Shown: one piece after another, positions 16,788 through 25,757 of the stretch
Layout: each line of letters opens with the position of its first letter
How positions within the stretch are numbered: the stretch's first letter is position 1
Origin: Thermus sediminis
GTDB taxonomy: Bacteria; Deinococcota; Deinococci; Deinococcales; Thermaceae
Direction of reading: 5' to 3'
Length of the DNA stretch: 64,000 nt
Assembly (NCBI RefSeq): GCF_003426945.1
Contig: NZ_QURO01000004.1
Location: forward strand, 868,001-932,000
The notes under the pieces: model-generated
What the model was told of the DNA's origin: nothing
The model's input: only the letters and a program-made list of their open reading frames with translations
The model's database searches: none
Made by a program: the position numbers and the translations under genes

Positions 16788-17406
16788 AGCCGCGCACCGT
16801 CTGGATGGGGTTGGGCTCCCCCAAGGCCTTCCGGAGGAGGGAGAGGTGGACCTCCAGGGTGGCGGGCTCCACGGGCACCCCCCAGACCCTAACCATCAGG
16901 GCCTCCTTGGGGACCACCTCCTCCGGGGACTCCAAAAAGGCCTTGAGGAGGAGGAAGGCCTTAGGGGAAAGGCTAAGGCGCCTCTCCCCCCGGAAGGCCT
17001 CCATGCGCCTGGGGTAGAGGCGGAGGTCCTTGTAGGCCAGGACCTCCGCCTTGCGCCGGGTTCGGCGGTGGAGGGTCTCGAGGCGGGCCAGAAGCTCCGG
17101 GAGGCTATAGGGCTTCACCAGGTAGTCGTCCGCCCCCTCCCTTAGCCCCTTCACCCGCCACTCCACAGCGTCCAGGGCGGTCAGCATGAGGACGGGCACC
17201 TCCGAGCGGGCCCTTATCTCCTTAAGGAGGGCAAACCCGTCCCCTTCGGGCAGGAGGACGTCCAGGACCACGGCTTCCGCCCAGGGGAGGTGGGCCAGGG
17301 CCTCCTTGGGGCTTTCCGTGGCCTCCACCTCGTGACCCTCCAGGGAGAGGCCAAGCTCTAGGGCCTCCCGCACCCCGGGGTCATCTTCCACCAGAAGGAT
17401 CCTCAT
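16762..17406 (-). CDS. OmpR/PhoB-family response regulator
   Basis: The 214-aa protein has a receiver domain (MRILLVEDDPGV, phosphoacceptor Asp in AVVLDVLLPEGDG, Thr in LMLTALD, Lys in DDYLVKPYS) and a winged-helix DNA-binding domain ending TVRGYGYRLFLP. ATG 17406 overlaps the stop of the Ser/Thr kinase gene by ATGA. Its place between a Hanks kinase and a histidine kinase makes it a plausible point where the two phosphorylation systems meet. Confidence 0.94.
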   Translation of the reverse strand: MRILLVEDDPGVREALELGLSLEGHEVEATESPKEALAHLPWAEAVVLDVLLPEGDGFALLKEIRARSEVPVLMLTALDAVEWRVKGLREGADDYLVKPYSLPELLARLETLHRRTRRKAEVLAYKDLRLYPRRMEAFRGERRLSLSPKAFLLLKAFLESPEEVVPKEALMVRVWGVPVEPATLEVHLSLLRKALGEPNPIQTVRGYGYRLFLP

Positions 17407-19358
17407 GACGGGTTCTGCCAAAGGGAAAGGGCCCGCACCGGGGCGTAGGCCTCCAAGGGGGCAAGGGCCTCCCCCGTCTCCAGGTTGATGCGGTGGATGC
17501 GGCTAGACCCCCGCCGGACCGCATAGAGGATGCCGGAAAAGGGCAAAAGCTCCACCAGGCTCATGCGGTCCTCCCCCTCCAGAAGGGGCAGGGCAAAGGA
17601 GGCCAGAAGGGTCCCGGAGAGGTCCAAGGCCCGCACCTTGCCCGCCTCCACGTCGTAGAGGTAAAGCCTCTCCCCCTCCACCCCCACCCCGCCGAGGAGC
17701 CTAAGCTCCTCGCTTTCTTTGGAGCGCCGGAAGGCGTAGCGGGAGAGGTACCGCCCTTCCAGGGAAAGCCTCTGCACCTGGCGGTTGCCGTAGTCCAGGA
17801 CGAAGAGGAACCCACCGGAGGCCACCAGGGCCTTGGGGTCTTGGAAGGTGCCTCGGCCGGGCCCCTGGCCCCCGAAGCGCCCCTGGTACCGCCCCTCGAG
17901 GTCCAGAAGGCTGATGGTGGCCGTCTCCCCGTCCAGGACGAAGAGGATGCCATCGTTCACCGCCAGGCCTAAGGGGAAGAGAAACTCCCCCGGCTTCATC
18001 CCATAGGGCCCCGTGGAAAGGAGGAGCTCCCCCTCGGGGGAGAAGCGGTGGAGGAGCCTGGCCCCGTGCTCAAAGACCGAGACCCAGATACCCCCTTCCC
18101 CATCGGCGGCCACGGAGAGGGGCGGGGCGGGAAACTGGCCCGGGGCGGAGCCGATGCCGGAGAGGAGCCGGGCAGGGATGCCCTCCAGGTCCAGAAGGCG
18201 CACGGAACCCTTCTTGGCCTCCACCCCCACCGTGAGGTAGTGGGGGTGGGGCAGGCCCTTCTCCTCCTCCCAGGGGCCCTCGAGGCCCCGGATCACCTCC
18301 TCCAGGCTGGGGCGCTTGCCGGGGTCCTTTTCCAGCATCCTGAGGACCAGGTCGGAAAGGCCCTGGGGGATCTCCGGCCTGAGCTGCTTGGGAGGGGTGG
18401 GGACCTGGAAGATCTGCTGGTGGATCACGGTCTCATACCCCCCGGTGAAGGGGGGCTGGCCGGTCAGGGCCTCGTAGAGGACGATGCCCAAGGAGTAGAT
18501 GTCCGAGCGGTGGTCCAGCTTCTGCCCCTTGGCCTGCTCCGGGCTCATGTAGACGGGGGTGCCAATCCTGGCCCCGGTGATGGTGAGGCGGGTGAGCACC
18601 TTGCCCGCGGCGATGCCGAAGTCCATGAGGCGCACCCCCCTGGGGTCCACCCCGTCCTCCCGCAGGGCCCCCCTTAGGACCATGATGTTCCCCGGCTTGA
18701 TGTCCCGGTGGACGATGCCCTGGGCGTGGATGTGCCTGAGGGCCTCCGCTACCCGGGCCAGGATGGCCGCGGTCTGCCCCAGGCTCAGGCGCCGCTCCTC
18801 AATGAGCTTGTCCAGGCCCTCCCCCTCCAGAAACTCCATGGCGATGAAGTGAACCCCGTCCACCTGGCCGTGGTCGTAGACCTTGACGATGTTGGGGTGG
18901 TCCATCCGGGAAAGGACCTCCGCCTCCCGGTGGAAGCGGCGCACGAAGCGGGGGTCGCCCACAAACCGCTCCTGGGGCACCTTCAGGGCCACCAAGCGGC
19001 CCGTCTTCTTGTCCTTGGCCTTGTACACGGTGGCCATCCCCCCCACCCCCACCTTCTCCAGGATCTCGTAACGCTGGGAGAGGCTCTCCACCTCCTCCGT
19101 GGTCTTGGCCCGGGTGGGACGCCTCTCCTTGGATACCTTCCGCCTTCTCTCCCGGCGCCTGGGACCTAGGTAGACCCGGGGAGCCACCAGGACCCCTAGG
19201 AGGAGGAGAAGCCAGGGGAAAACCGCCTCCAATCCCACCCCCAAGGCCACCCCCGCCCCGGCGAGGAGGGCGAGGAGAAAGAAAATGGGCCAAGGGCCAA
19301 GGCGAACCGCCAAAAGGGCGGTAAGGAGGACCAGAAGCAGGGCGAGAAGGGAGACCAT
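17403..19358 (-). CDS. Hanks-type Ser/Thr kinase with C-terminal NHL-like beta-propeller
   Basis: The 651-aa protein begins with hydrophobic segments (residues about 2-70), then a basic linker, then a full kinase domain: GVGGMATVYKAKD, catalytic Lys in VALKVP, HRDIKPGNIM, MDFGIA and GTPVYMSPEQAKG. From about residue 370 to the end there are repeated blades of NHL/6-bladed type (GEFLFPLGLAVNDGILFVLD, GTFQDPKALVASGGFLFVLD). ATG 19358 overlaps the phosphatase stop by 1 nt. Kinase and propeller are on the same side of the membrane, which is unlike PASTA kinases with an outside sensor. The propeller may bind a cytoplasmic partner or substrate. Confidence 0.9.
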   Translation of the reverse strand: MVSLLALLLVLLTALLAVRLGPWPIFFLLALLAGAGVALGVGLEAVFPWLLLLLGVLVAPRVYLGPRRRERRRKVSKERRPTRAKTTEEVESLSQRYEILEKVGVGGMATVYKAKDKKTGRLVALKVPQERFVGDPRFVRRFHREAEVLSRMDHPNIVKVYDHGQVDGVHFIAMEFLEGEGLDKLIEERRLSLGQTAAILARVAEALRHIHAQGIVHRDIKPGNIMVLRGALREDGVDPRGVRLMDFGIAAGKVLTRLTITGARIGTPVYMSPEQAKGQKLDHRSDIYSLGIVLYEALTGQPPFTGGYETVIHQQIFQVPTPPKQLRPEIPQGLSDLVLRMLEKDPGKRPSLEEVIRGLEGPWEEEKGLPHPHYLTVGVEAKKGSVRLLDLEGIPARLLSGIGSAPGQFPAPPLSVAADGEGGIWVSVFEHGARLLHRFSPEGELLLSTGPYGMKPGEFLFPLGLAVNDGILFVLDGETATISLLDLEGRYQGRFGGQGPGRGTFQDPKALVASGGFLFVLDYGNRQVQRLSLEGRYLSRYAFRRSKESEELRLLGGVGVEGERLYLYDVEAGKVRALDLSGTLLASFALPLLEGEDRMSLVELLPFSGILYAVRRGSSRIHRINLETGEALAPLEAYAPVRALSLWQNPS

Positions 19359-20113
19359 CACTCTGCCCTCAAGGCCACGGCGGTCACGTTGTCGTCCCCG
19401 CCACGGCGCAAGGCCTCCGCCACCAAGGCCTCCAAGCTCCCCTGGAGGTCCCTGCCTAGACGCCACTCCTCCTCCGGGACCAGGCCGTAAAGCCCATCGG
19501 TGACCAGAAGCACCCCCTCCCCGGGGGGAAGGCGCACCTCCAGAAGGTCAAAGCGAGCCTCGGGGAGGCCCAGGGCCCGGGTGAGGACGTTGCGGTAGGG
19601 GTGGTGCTCCGCCTCAGTCTTGGTCAAGACGCCCTCCCTAAGGCGCTCCGCTACCCAGGAGTGGTCCTCGGTGAGGCGGCGGAGGCCCCCGGGACCGAAG
19701 AGGTAGGCCCGGGAGTCGCCGATGTGCCCCACCACCCCCTCCTTGAGCCAGTCCCCATAGAGCAAAGCGGTTAGGGTGCTGCCCATCCCTCGCCTCCCCG
19801 GTTTCTTCGCCTCCTGCTCCACCCGCCTCTGGGCCAGGGCCAAGGCCTTCTCCATGACCCGCTTCAGGCCCACAGCGGGGCGCCCGACCCTGAGGTATTC
19901 CGCATAGGCCTTGGCCGCCTCAGAGAGGGCCTCAATGGCCACCTTGCTGGCCCATTCCCCCGCCTCCATCCCCCCCATGCCATCGGCCACCGCCAAGAGG
20001 AAAAGGTTTCCCGGGGGCACATCAAGGCGGAGCACCCGGTGGAAGTCTTCGTTGTTCCGGCGGCGGCCCACGTGGGAGACAGCGGCCACCTGGAACCGGG
20101 GGGCGAGGCGCAT
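19358..20113 (-). CDS. PP2C-family Ser/Thr phosphatase
   Basis: The 251-aa metal-dependent phosphatase has the PP2C motifs: VSHVGRRRNNEDF, LLAVADGMGGMEAGEWAS, GMGSTLTALL, VVGHIGDSRAYLF, TDGLYGLV and GGDDNVTAVAL. It is the cognate partner of the kinase encoded directly downstream with a 1-nt overlap. ATG 20113 was chosen; ATG 20122 adds three residues. It is the first gene of the six-gene minus-strand signalling operon. Confidence 0.93.
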   Translation of the reverse strand: MRLAPRFQVAAVSHVGRRRNNEDFHRVLRLDVPPGNLFLLAVADGMGGMEAGEWASKVAIEALSEAAKAYAEYLRVGRPAVGLKRVMEKALALAQRRVEQEAKKPGRRGMGSTLTALLYGDWLKEGVVGHIGDSRAYLFGPGGLRRLTEDHSWVAERLREGVLTKTEAEHHPYRNVLTRALGLPEARFDLLEVRLPPGEGVLLVTDGLYGLVPEEEWRLGRDLQGSLEALVAEALRRGGDDNVTAVALRAE

Positions 20114-20124
20114 TGGCCCCATTG

Positions 20125-20130
20125 TATAGG
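20125..20130 (+). promoter_or_regulatory. -10 element before the 20139 gene
   Basis: TATAGG ends eight bases before the GTG at 20139, with no ribosome binding site between. This is consistent with a leaderless or nearly leaderless mRNA in the narrow divergent gap. No clear -35. Confidence 0.45.
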
Positions 20131-20138
20131 ATGGGAGC

Positions 20139-21857
20139 GTGGAGCGCCTCTCGGACCTGGTGGACCTCTATGAGTACCGGGTGGAGGACCTGGCCCAAGG
20201 CCGTGTCCCTAAGGGAGGGAAGAGGGCCCTCCTGGAGCTCCGGACCCTCCTGGTCCAGGTCCGGCTCCCGGGGCCCTTGGCCAAGCGCTTCCGCCAGGCG
20301 GATGCCCGCTTCCGGGCCCTAAGGGGAGGGAAAGCCGGGGGGGAGCCAACCCCCCTGGACCTCCCCACCCTCCTCCCCGAGGAGCCGGCACCCTCCGAGG
20401 AGGCCCAAGGCCAGGAAGCCCTACGCCTCCTCGCCTTCCGGGTCTGGCGTCTCTTCGCCGCCCGAGAGGTCAAGGCCCGGGCCAGGGACCTCCTCGTGGG
20501 CCGGAGGGAGGAGCTCCGCCTCATCCACGCCTTCTTGCAAAACTACCTAGAGTACCAGGAAAAGGAAGGGTTTGAGCGGGACTACAACCTCTCCCGCTTC
20601 GCCCCCACCTACCCCATCCCCCCCCTCTCGGAAAGCCTCATGGACCTGGAAGACCCCAAGGTGGCGGAAGCCCTTCTCCTGGAGTACCTGGAAACCGCCT
20701 TCCGCATCCCCCAGGACCTCCCTCTCCCTCCCGAGGAGACCAAAAGCTACGTGCGCCGCTTCCTGAACCGCCTCTTGGATTGGGAAGAGGCCTACGGCCT
20801 CCCTCCCAAGCGGGACCTCCTGGCCCTAAGGCGGGCCCTGGAGGAGGCCAGACACTTGGGGGCTAGCGAAAAGGAGATAGCCCGCCTGGAAGAGCGCCTG
20901 AGGAAAGAAGCCCAGGAGGAGAGGCGGCGGGAGCTCCTTTTGGAGGAGGAGAAGCGCCGCTTCCGGGTGGCGGGGGAGAAGGTCCTGGCCCTTCTCAACC
21001 TCCTTCCTACCCCCCAGGGGGAAACCCCTTGGCCCGAGATGCCCCCGCCCAGAGAGGTGCGGGAAAACCTGGCCACCCTGCGCCTGGCTCCAGGCCGCAT
21101 CCAGCTGGGCCCCCTAGTCCTCACCCTGAGCCAGGTGGAAGGAACGTGGCACCTGGGCCTCTTCGGGGAGGATCACCTCCTGGAGGAGACCTTGGTCCTT
21201 CCCTGGGAGGACCTCGAGGTCTGGGCGGTACGGGAAGGGGAGCTTCTCCACCTGAGGCTGGAAACGCGAAGCAGCCTCAGGCTCTACGAGCTCCTCTCCG
21301 AGGGGCGGGTCCTGACCCTGCTCCTCTCGCCAAAGAAGGACTACGCCTACCTCCGCCTCCTCCGCGCCCTCTCCTCCAGGCTCAAGGGGGAGTTCCGGCC
21401 CGAGGCCTTTGGCCCCCACCTGGCTGAGAAGTACCGCTTGGCGCCCAAGGAGGCCCTCCTGGATTTCGCCCGCAAGGGCCTGGAGCTCACCCAGAGGCGC
21501 CTGGGGGGCAACGACCCGGAACCCTTCCTCCGGGAGCTAGGCCGCGCCCTGGACCTAGAAGGGGAGGCCCACACCCTGGCCGAAGCCCTGAGGGGGTTCC
21601 TGGGCCGCCGCTCTCCCACCCGGGAAACCCTGGGGGGGGAGGTCCACTTCCTCTCCCTCTCCCCAGAACCCCTAAGCCTCAAGGTGGGAAACACCGTCCT
21701 CTTCCTGCGCCTAAGGGATGACGGAGCCTACGTGGGCCAGGCGGGAGAGGTGGCCAGGCGGCTTAGGGACCTCCTGGTCTACCCCTTGCCGGAGGGCGCC
21801 CTGGTCCTGGCCCGGGAGGGAAAGCGGCTGGCCTACCTGGTGACGGAAACGCCCTAA
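20139..21857 (+). CDS. Large soluble protein of unknown function, divergent from the PP2C/kinase operon
   Basis: I recognise no family in this 572-aa protein. It is Leu/Glu/Arg-rich, without signal peptide or TM helix. Residues about 100-210 are helical (QNYLEYQEKEGFERDYNLSRF). Residues about 225-280 form a strongly charged coiled coil (EARHLGASEKEIARLEERLR and following). The C-terminal half has beta-rich blocks such as IQLGPLVLTLSQVEGTWHLGL and SLSPEPLSLKVGNTVLFLRL. Only 25 bp separate it from the phosphatase start, so the two may share control and the protein could be a substrate or scaffold for the kinase system. That is inference. Confidence 0.75.
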   Translation: MERLSDLVDLYEYRVEDLAQGRVPKGGKRALLELRTLLVQVRLPGPLAKRFRQADARFRALRGGKAGGEPTPLDLPTLLPEEPAPSEEAQGQEALRLLAFRVWRLFAAREVKARARDLLVGRREELRLIHAFLQNYLEYQEKEGFERDYNLSRFAPTYPIPPLSESLMDLEDPKVAEALLLEYLETAFRIPQDLPLPPEETKSYVRRFLNRLLDWEEAYGLPPKRDLLALRRALEEARHLGASEKEIARLEERLRKEAQEERRRELLLEEEKRRFRVAGEKVLALLNLLPTPQGETPWPEMPPPREVRENLATLRLAPGRIQLGPLVLTLSQVEGTWHLGLFGEDHLLEETLVLPWEDLEVWAVREGELLHLRLETRSSLRLYELLSEGRVLTLLLSPKKDYAYLRLLRALSSRLKGEFRPEAFGPHLAEKYRLAPKEALLDFARKGLELTQRRLGGNDPEPFLRELGRALDLEGEAHTLAEALRGFLGRRSPTRETLGGEVHFLSLSPEPLSLKVGNTVLFLRLRDDGAYVGQAGEVARRLRDLLVYPLPEGALVLAREGKRLAYLVTETP

Positions 21858-21878
21858 CCCTAACGGCCTCCTTTTGGG

Positions 21879-21884
21879 TATAAT
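21879..21884 (+). promoter_or_regulatory. -10 element of the MFS gene
   Basis: A perfect TATAAT stands 17 nt before ATG 21902, with AAGGAGG (21892-21898) between. The -35 region is weak. Confidence 0.55.
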
Positions 21885-21901
21885 CCTGGATAAGGAGGCT
21901 T

Positions 21902-23107
21902 ATGAAAGTTCTAAGGCACAAGCCCTTTCTCCGCCTCATCCTCTCCTATCTGGTCTCCCAAGCTGGGAGCAAGGTCCACCGGGTAGCCCTCCTCGTCCTC
22001 GTCTACCTCCTCACGGAAAACGCCCTATGGGTGTCCCTGGTCCTGGGGGTGCAACTCCTCGGCACCGTGGTCTTCTCCCCCCTCCTCTCCGCCTGGGCGG
22101 ACACCCAGGACAGGAGGCGGCTTCTCATCTGGTCCGACCTCCTCCGCGCTCCCCTGGTGGCCCTGATCCCCCTTCTTGGGGCCAACAGCCTGCCCGCCCT
22201 TCTCCTTCTGGTCTTTGCCATAGAGCTCCTTCGCAACCTCCACGACCCCATCCAGAACGCCGTGGTCCCGGACCTGGTGCCCAAAGAGGAGGTGGACGAG
22301 GCCAACAGCCTGATCCTCCTCACCGACCGCCTCTCCGAGGTCCTCTTCGTAGGGGCAGCGGGGGTGTTGGTGGCCACGGTGGGCCCGCCCTTCGCCTTTT
22401 ACCTGAACGCGGCCACCTATCTGGTTGCGGGCCTCCTCCTCCTGGGCCTCCCCTCCTTGAGGCCGCACCGGCTGCCCAAGGCAGGCTACCTGGACCGGGT
22501 CAAGGAGGGCCTGGGCCACCTCGTGGGCCACCCCACCATAAGGCGGGCCGTGGGCACCCTCTTCGTCGCCGCCTGCTTTGGCTCGGTGGAAACAGCCCTG
22601 GGGGTGGTCCTGGCGATCAAGTGGCTCGGGGTGGGCTCCGCGGGCTTTGGCTTCATGGAGGCGGCCATGGCCTTAGGGGCCATCCTGGGGGGGCTGGCCA
22701 TGCCCTACCTCCTCAGGCGCTTCCCCCGGGAAAGGCTCTTCCTCTACGCCCTCCTCCTCTTCGGGGTCTTTGAGGCCTCCATCGGACTCTTCCCCGTCTT
22801 CGCCTGGGTGCTGGTGGCCTTCTTCCTGGCGGGGTTCCTCAACATGGCCTTCATCGTCCCGGCCCGTTCCATCCTCCAGCTCAACACCCCCCAGGAAATG
22901 CGGGGGCGGATCTTTGCCGCCTTCAGCGCGGTGATGAACGCCGCCGTGCTCACGGGCACCATGCTGGGAGGGGCCCTGGAAGGGGTCCTAGGGGCCCCCC
23001 TGGTCTTCCTCCTGGCAGGGGTCATGGTGAGCCTGGCCGCGGGCTACGCCCTCCTCACCGGGGGGATCCCCGCCCCCCAGGAAGGCCCCAGGACCACCCA
23101 GGCCTAA
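21902..23107 (+). CDS. MFS transporter, enterobactin-exporter/MdfA-like type
   Basis: The 401-aa integral membrane protein has about 11-12 hydrophobic segments. The cytoplasmic A-loop, [21 protein letters not shown], is in the usual loop 2-3 position for major facilitator drug or siderophore exporters, and [22 protein letters not shown] in the second half is typical of the MFS_3 group. The substrate is unknown. The start has a strong ribosome binding site (AAGGAGG). Its TAA overlaps the convergent hemB TAG by 4 bp. Confidence 0.87.
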   Translation: MKVLRHKPFLRLILSYLVSQAGSKVHRVALLVLVYLLTENALWVSLVLGVQLLGTVVFSPLLSAWADTQDRRRLLIWSDLLRAPLVALIPLLGANSLPALLLLVFAIELLRNLHDPIQNAVVPDLVPKEEVDEANSLILLTDRLSEVLFVGAAGVLVATVGPPFAFYLNAATYLVAGLLLLGLPSLRPHRLPKAGYLDRVKEGLGHLVGHPTIRRAVGTLFVAACFGSVETALGVVLAIKWLGVGSAGFGFMEAAMALGAILGGLAMPYLLRRFPRERLFLYALLLFGVFEASIGLFPVFAWVLVAFFLAGFLNMAFIVPARSILQLNTPQEMRGRIFAAFSAVMNAAVLTGTMLGGALEGVLGAPLVFLLAGVMVSLAAGYALLTGGIPAPQEGPRTTQA

Positions 23108-24093
23108 GGGCCTAGCTCCTCCCTCAACCAGCGGGCCGCCTCCAGGGCGTAGTAGGTGAGGAGGCCTTGGGCCCCGGCCCGGCGGAGGGCGTAGAGGCTT
23201 TCCAGAACCGCCCGCCTTTCATCCAGCCATCCCCGGAGGGCCGCCGCCTTCAGCATGGCGTACTCCCCGGAGACCTGGTAGGCGAAGAGGGGCTTGGCGA
23301 AGCGGCCCTTGAGCTCCCGCAGGACGTCCAGATAGGGCAGGGCGGGCTTGACCATGAGGATGTCGGCCCCCTCGAGGTCGTCCAGGGCCGCCTCCCTCAG
23401 GGCGTCCCAGAGCCCCGCCCTGGGGTCCATCTGGTAGCCCGCGCGGTCCCCGAACTGGGGAGCGCTCCCCGCCGCCTCCCGGAAGGGGCCGTAGAAGGCG
23501 GAGGCGTACTTCACCGCGTAGGAGAGGATGGGCACGTGGGCGTACCCGGCCCCGTCCAAGGCCTCGCGGATGGCCCGCACCTGGCCGTCCATCATGGCGC
23601 TCGGGGCCACGGCGTCCGCCCCCGCCTGGGCCTGGGAGAGGGCGGTCCTGGCCAAGAGCGCCAAGGTGGCGTCGTTGTCCACGTAAAACCCCGAAGGGCC
23701 TTCCCGCACCACCCCGCAGTGGCCGTGGTCCGTGTACTCGCAGAGGCAGGTGTCCGCCATGACCAAAAGCCCGGGAACCTCCCGCTTGAGGAGGCGGATG
23801 GCCCGCTGCACCACCCCCTCCTCGGCGTAGGCCCCGCGGCCCAGGGGGTCCTTGGCCCCCTCTGGAAGCACCCCGAAGAGGATGACCCCGCCCAGGCCCG
23901 CCCCCAGGGCCTGCTCCCCCACCTTGGCTATCTCCGAAAGCGGGTGGCGGAAGACCCCGGGCATGGAGGGGACCTCTTCCCTTTCCCCACCCTCCTTCAC
24001 AAAGAGGGGGAGGATGAGGCGCTTTGGGGAGAGCTCCACCTCGGCCACCAGGGGCCTCAGGAGAGGGGAACGTAGCCTTCTTGGACGCTCCAT
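23104..24093 (-). CDS. hemB: Delta-aminolevulinic acid dehydratase (porphobilinogen synthase)
   Basis: HemB condenses two ALA molecules to porphobilinogen in heme synthesis. The 329-aa protein has the zinc-binding cluster [16 protein letters not shown] and both Schiff-base lysine regions, [15 protein letters not shown] and [16 protein letters not shown] 24093 follows TATAGT by 7 nt, suggesting leaderless translation. The zinc-type cysteines are all present, so it is a Zn rather than purely Mg enzyme. Confidence 0.96.
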   Translation of the reverse strand: MERPRRLRSPLLRPLVAEVELSPKRLILPLFVKEGGEREEVPSMPGVFRHPLSEIAKVGEQALGAGLGGVILFGVLPEGAKDPLGRGAYAEEGVVQRAIRLLKREVPGLLVMADTCLCEYTDHGHCGVVREGPSGFYVDNDATLALLARTALSQAQAGADAVAPSAMMDGQVRAIREALDGAGYAHVPILSYAVKYASAFYGPFREAAGSAPQFGDRAGYQMDPRAGLWDALREAALDDLEGADILMVKPALPYLDVLRELKGRFAKPLFAYQVSGEYAMLKAAALRGWLDERRAVLESLYALRRAGAQGLLTYYALEAARWLREELGP

Positions 24094-24100
24094 GGCTTCC

Positions 24101-24108
24101 ACTATACT
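24101..24108. promoter_or_regulatory. Overlapping divergent -10 elements of hemB and ebfC
   Basis: ACTATACT reads TATACT (24103-24108) toward ebfC and TATAGT (24106-24101) toward hemB, so the two -10 boxes share four base pairs. RNA polymerase could occupy only one at a time. The ebfC side has a ribosome binding site (GAGGGGAGGGAG); the hemB side is leaderless. Confidence 0.55.
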
Positions 24109-24123
24109 CAGAGGGGAGGGAGC

Positions 24124-24441
24124 ATGAACCTGCAGAAGCTCTTGAAGGAGGCCCAAAAAGCCCAGAAGAAGGCCGCCGAGGTCCAGGAGCGCCTAGAGAA
24201 GATGACCGTGGTGGGCACGGCCCAGGGCCTGGTGGAGGTGGAGGCCAACGGCCACGGTAGGATCCTGGCCCTGCGCCTCAAGCCCGAGGCCCTAAGGACC
24301 TTCCAGGACGACCTCGAGGGCCTGGAGGACCTCCTCCTCGTGGCCATCCAGGACGCCCAGAAGAAGGCCCACGAGCTTTCGGAAAAGGAGATGGCCCGGG
24401 AGCTGGGCGGGGTGGGGGACATGCTGGGGAAGCTCCTCTAG
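24124..24441 (+). CDS. YbaB/EbfC nucleoid-associated protein
   Basis: The 105-aa protein matches the family: [26 protein letters not shown], the short beta core [19 protein letters not shown], and a C-terminal amphipathic helix. It forms dimers that bind DNA and normally sits just before recR, as here (3-nt gap). It probably acts in nucleoid organisation or with RecR in repair. Confidence 0.92.
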   Translation: MNLQKLLKEAQKAQKKAAEVQERLEKMTVVGTAQGLVEVEANGHGRILALRLKPEALRTFQDDLEGLEDLLLVAIQDAQKKAHELSEKEMARELGGVGDMLGKLL

Positions 24442-24444
24442 CCC

Positions 24445-25029
24445 ATGCGCTACCCCGAAAGCCTCCTCAAGCTCACCCGGGCCCTCTCCCGCCTTCCCGG
24501 CGTCGGCCCCAAGACCGCCCAGAGGCTAGCCCTCTTCCTAGTCTTCGGGAGAGAGGAGGCAGAGGGGCTTCGGGAAGCCCTGGAGGGGCTTGGGGCCATT
24601 GGGGTCTGCCGGGTCTGCGGCAACCTGGCGGAAGGGGAGGTCTGCCCCATCTGCCAGGACGAAGGGCGGGACCGCACCCTCCTCGCAGTAGTGGAAACCG
24701 TGGCCGACCTCTACGCCCTGGAGCGGAGCGGGGAGTTTTCCGGGGTCTACCACGTGCTAGGGGGAGCCCTGAACCCCCTGGAGGGCATAGGGCCCAAGGA
24801 CCTCAACCTGGAAGGCCTCTGGCCCAGGCTGGAGGGAGTGCGGGAGGTGATCCTAGCCACCTCCATGACCGTGGAGGGGGAGGCCACCGCGCTCTTCCTG
24901 GCCGAGGAGCTGAAGCGGCGGGGGGTGAGGGCCACCCGCCTGGCCTACGGCCTGCCCGTGGGGGGGAGCCTGGAGTACGTGGACGAGGTGACCCTGGGCC
25001 GGGCCTTAGAGGGGCGGAAGCCCCTCTAG
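24445..25029 (+). CDS. recR: Recombination mediator RecR
   Basis: RecR works with RecO and RecF to load RecA at gaps. The 194-aa protein has the N-terminal helix-hairpin-helix (LSRLPGVGPKTAQRLALFL), a zinc finger (VCRVCGNLAEGEVCPIC), a Toprim domain (LLAVVETVADLYALE through TSMTVEGEATALFL) and the Walker-B-like C-terminal GLPVGGSLEYVDEVTL. Confidence 0.96.
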   Translation: MRYPESLLKLTRALSRLPGVGPKTAQRLALFLVFGREEAEGLREALEGLGAIGVCRVCGNLAEGEVCPICQDEGRDRTLLAVVETVADLYALERSGEFSGVYHVLGGALNPLEGIGPKDLNLEGLWPRLEGVREVILATSMTVEGEATALFLAEELKRRGVRATRLAYGLPVGGSLEYVDEVTLGRALEGRKPL

Positions 25030-25102
25030 GCCATCACCGAGGTAGGGGAAAACGGGCAGGATGCCCAAGGAAGCCGCGGCCAAGCGCCCCCTTTAGGGGC
25101 TT

Positions 25103-25429
25103 TTGGACAAGGTGGAGGGGTCTTACGCCATCGGCAACCTCGAGGGCCTCCCGGTGGAAGGTGCCCAACGGCCCCGGGTGGACCTGGAGGCTGCCACCGC
25201 CGAGCACGCCGCCCCCTTGGGCCACGCCCGGGCCGTCTACGCCGGGACGCTGGGCGCCCCTAGGGCCCAAGGACTCCTGGTGGGGGGAAGCCCTGTGGTA
25301 GGCTATGCCCGGATGCTAGGAGAGGACCCCCTTCTCCTCCTGAGGCCAGAGGCCCACCTGGGCCAGGCCGGGCTCCAAGCAGCGCGGGTAGGGAGCACCC
25401 TATTGGAGGTCACGGGATGGCCTACCTAG
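25103..25429 (+). CDS. Roadblock/LC7-like protein 1 (weak start; possibly decayed)
   Basis: The 108-residue frame has a roadblock-like pattern: GSYAIGNLEGLPVEG (where these domains have a V-x-N-x-D-G-L-P-V strand), then AATAEHAAPLGHARAVYAGTLG, and LLVGGSPVVGYARMLGEDPLLLLRPEAHLGQAGLQAARV. The only start near the homologous region is TTG 25103 with a poor AGGGG. An ATG in the same frame at 25061 is followed by an in-frame TAG at 25094. It overlaps the next roadblock gene by 13 nt, which favours a translated gene. Either a TTG-start gene or one recently truncated by the TAG. Confidence 0.5.
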   Translation: MDKVEGSYAIGNLEGLPVEGAQRPRVDLEAATAEHAAPLGHARAVYAGTLGAPRAQGLLVGGSPVVGYARMLGEDPLLLLRPEAHLGQAGLQAARVGSTLLEVTGWPT

Positions 25430-25746
25430 AAAGCCTCGCCCCCTTTGGGGTAAAGCGGGCCGTCCTCACGGGCCTGGACGGCTTGGTTATAGAAGCCTTG
25501 GGCCGGGGAGCCCCCCCTGCCGAGACCCTGGCCGCGGAGCTGGCCTCGCTGGCCCGGCACATGGCCCCCCTGGCGGAGGCCCTGGAGGGGGAGGTGCGCC
25601 GGTTCACCCTCGCGACCGAGAACCACGAGGTCCTGGCCCTCAAGGTGGGGGAGTACCTCCTGGGGGCCGTGATCGAGCGGGGGATGGACCGGAAGGCCAT
25701 CGGCCAGGAGCTCTCCCGCATCGCCCTTGGGCTGCAGAACCTCTAG
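25417..25746 (+). CDS. Roadblock/LC7-like protein 2
   Basis: The 109-aa protein, with GGAGG 7 nt before ATG 25417, shows the roadblock fold pattern: VKRAVLTGLDGLVIEALGRG, a central helix LAAELASLARHMAPLAEALE, then LATENHEVLALKVGEYLLGAVIERG. Roadblock proteins bind small Ras-like GTPases of the MglA/Rab type or each other. No GTPase gene is adjacent. This is the second of three similar genes in a row. Confidence 0.72.
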   Translation: MAYLESLAPFGVKRAVLTGLDGLVIEALGRGAPPAETLAAELASLARHMAPLAEALEGEVRRFTLATENHEVLALKVGEYLLGAVIERGMDRKAIGQELSRIALGLQNL

Positions 25747-25757
25747 GAGTGCGTGGG

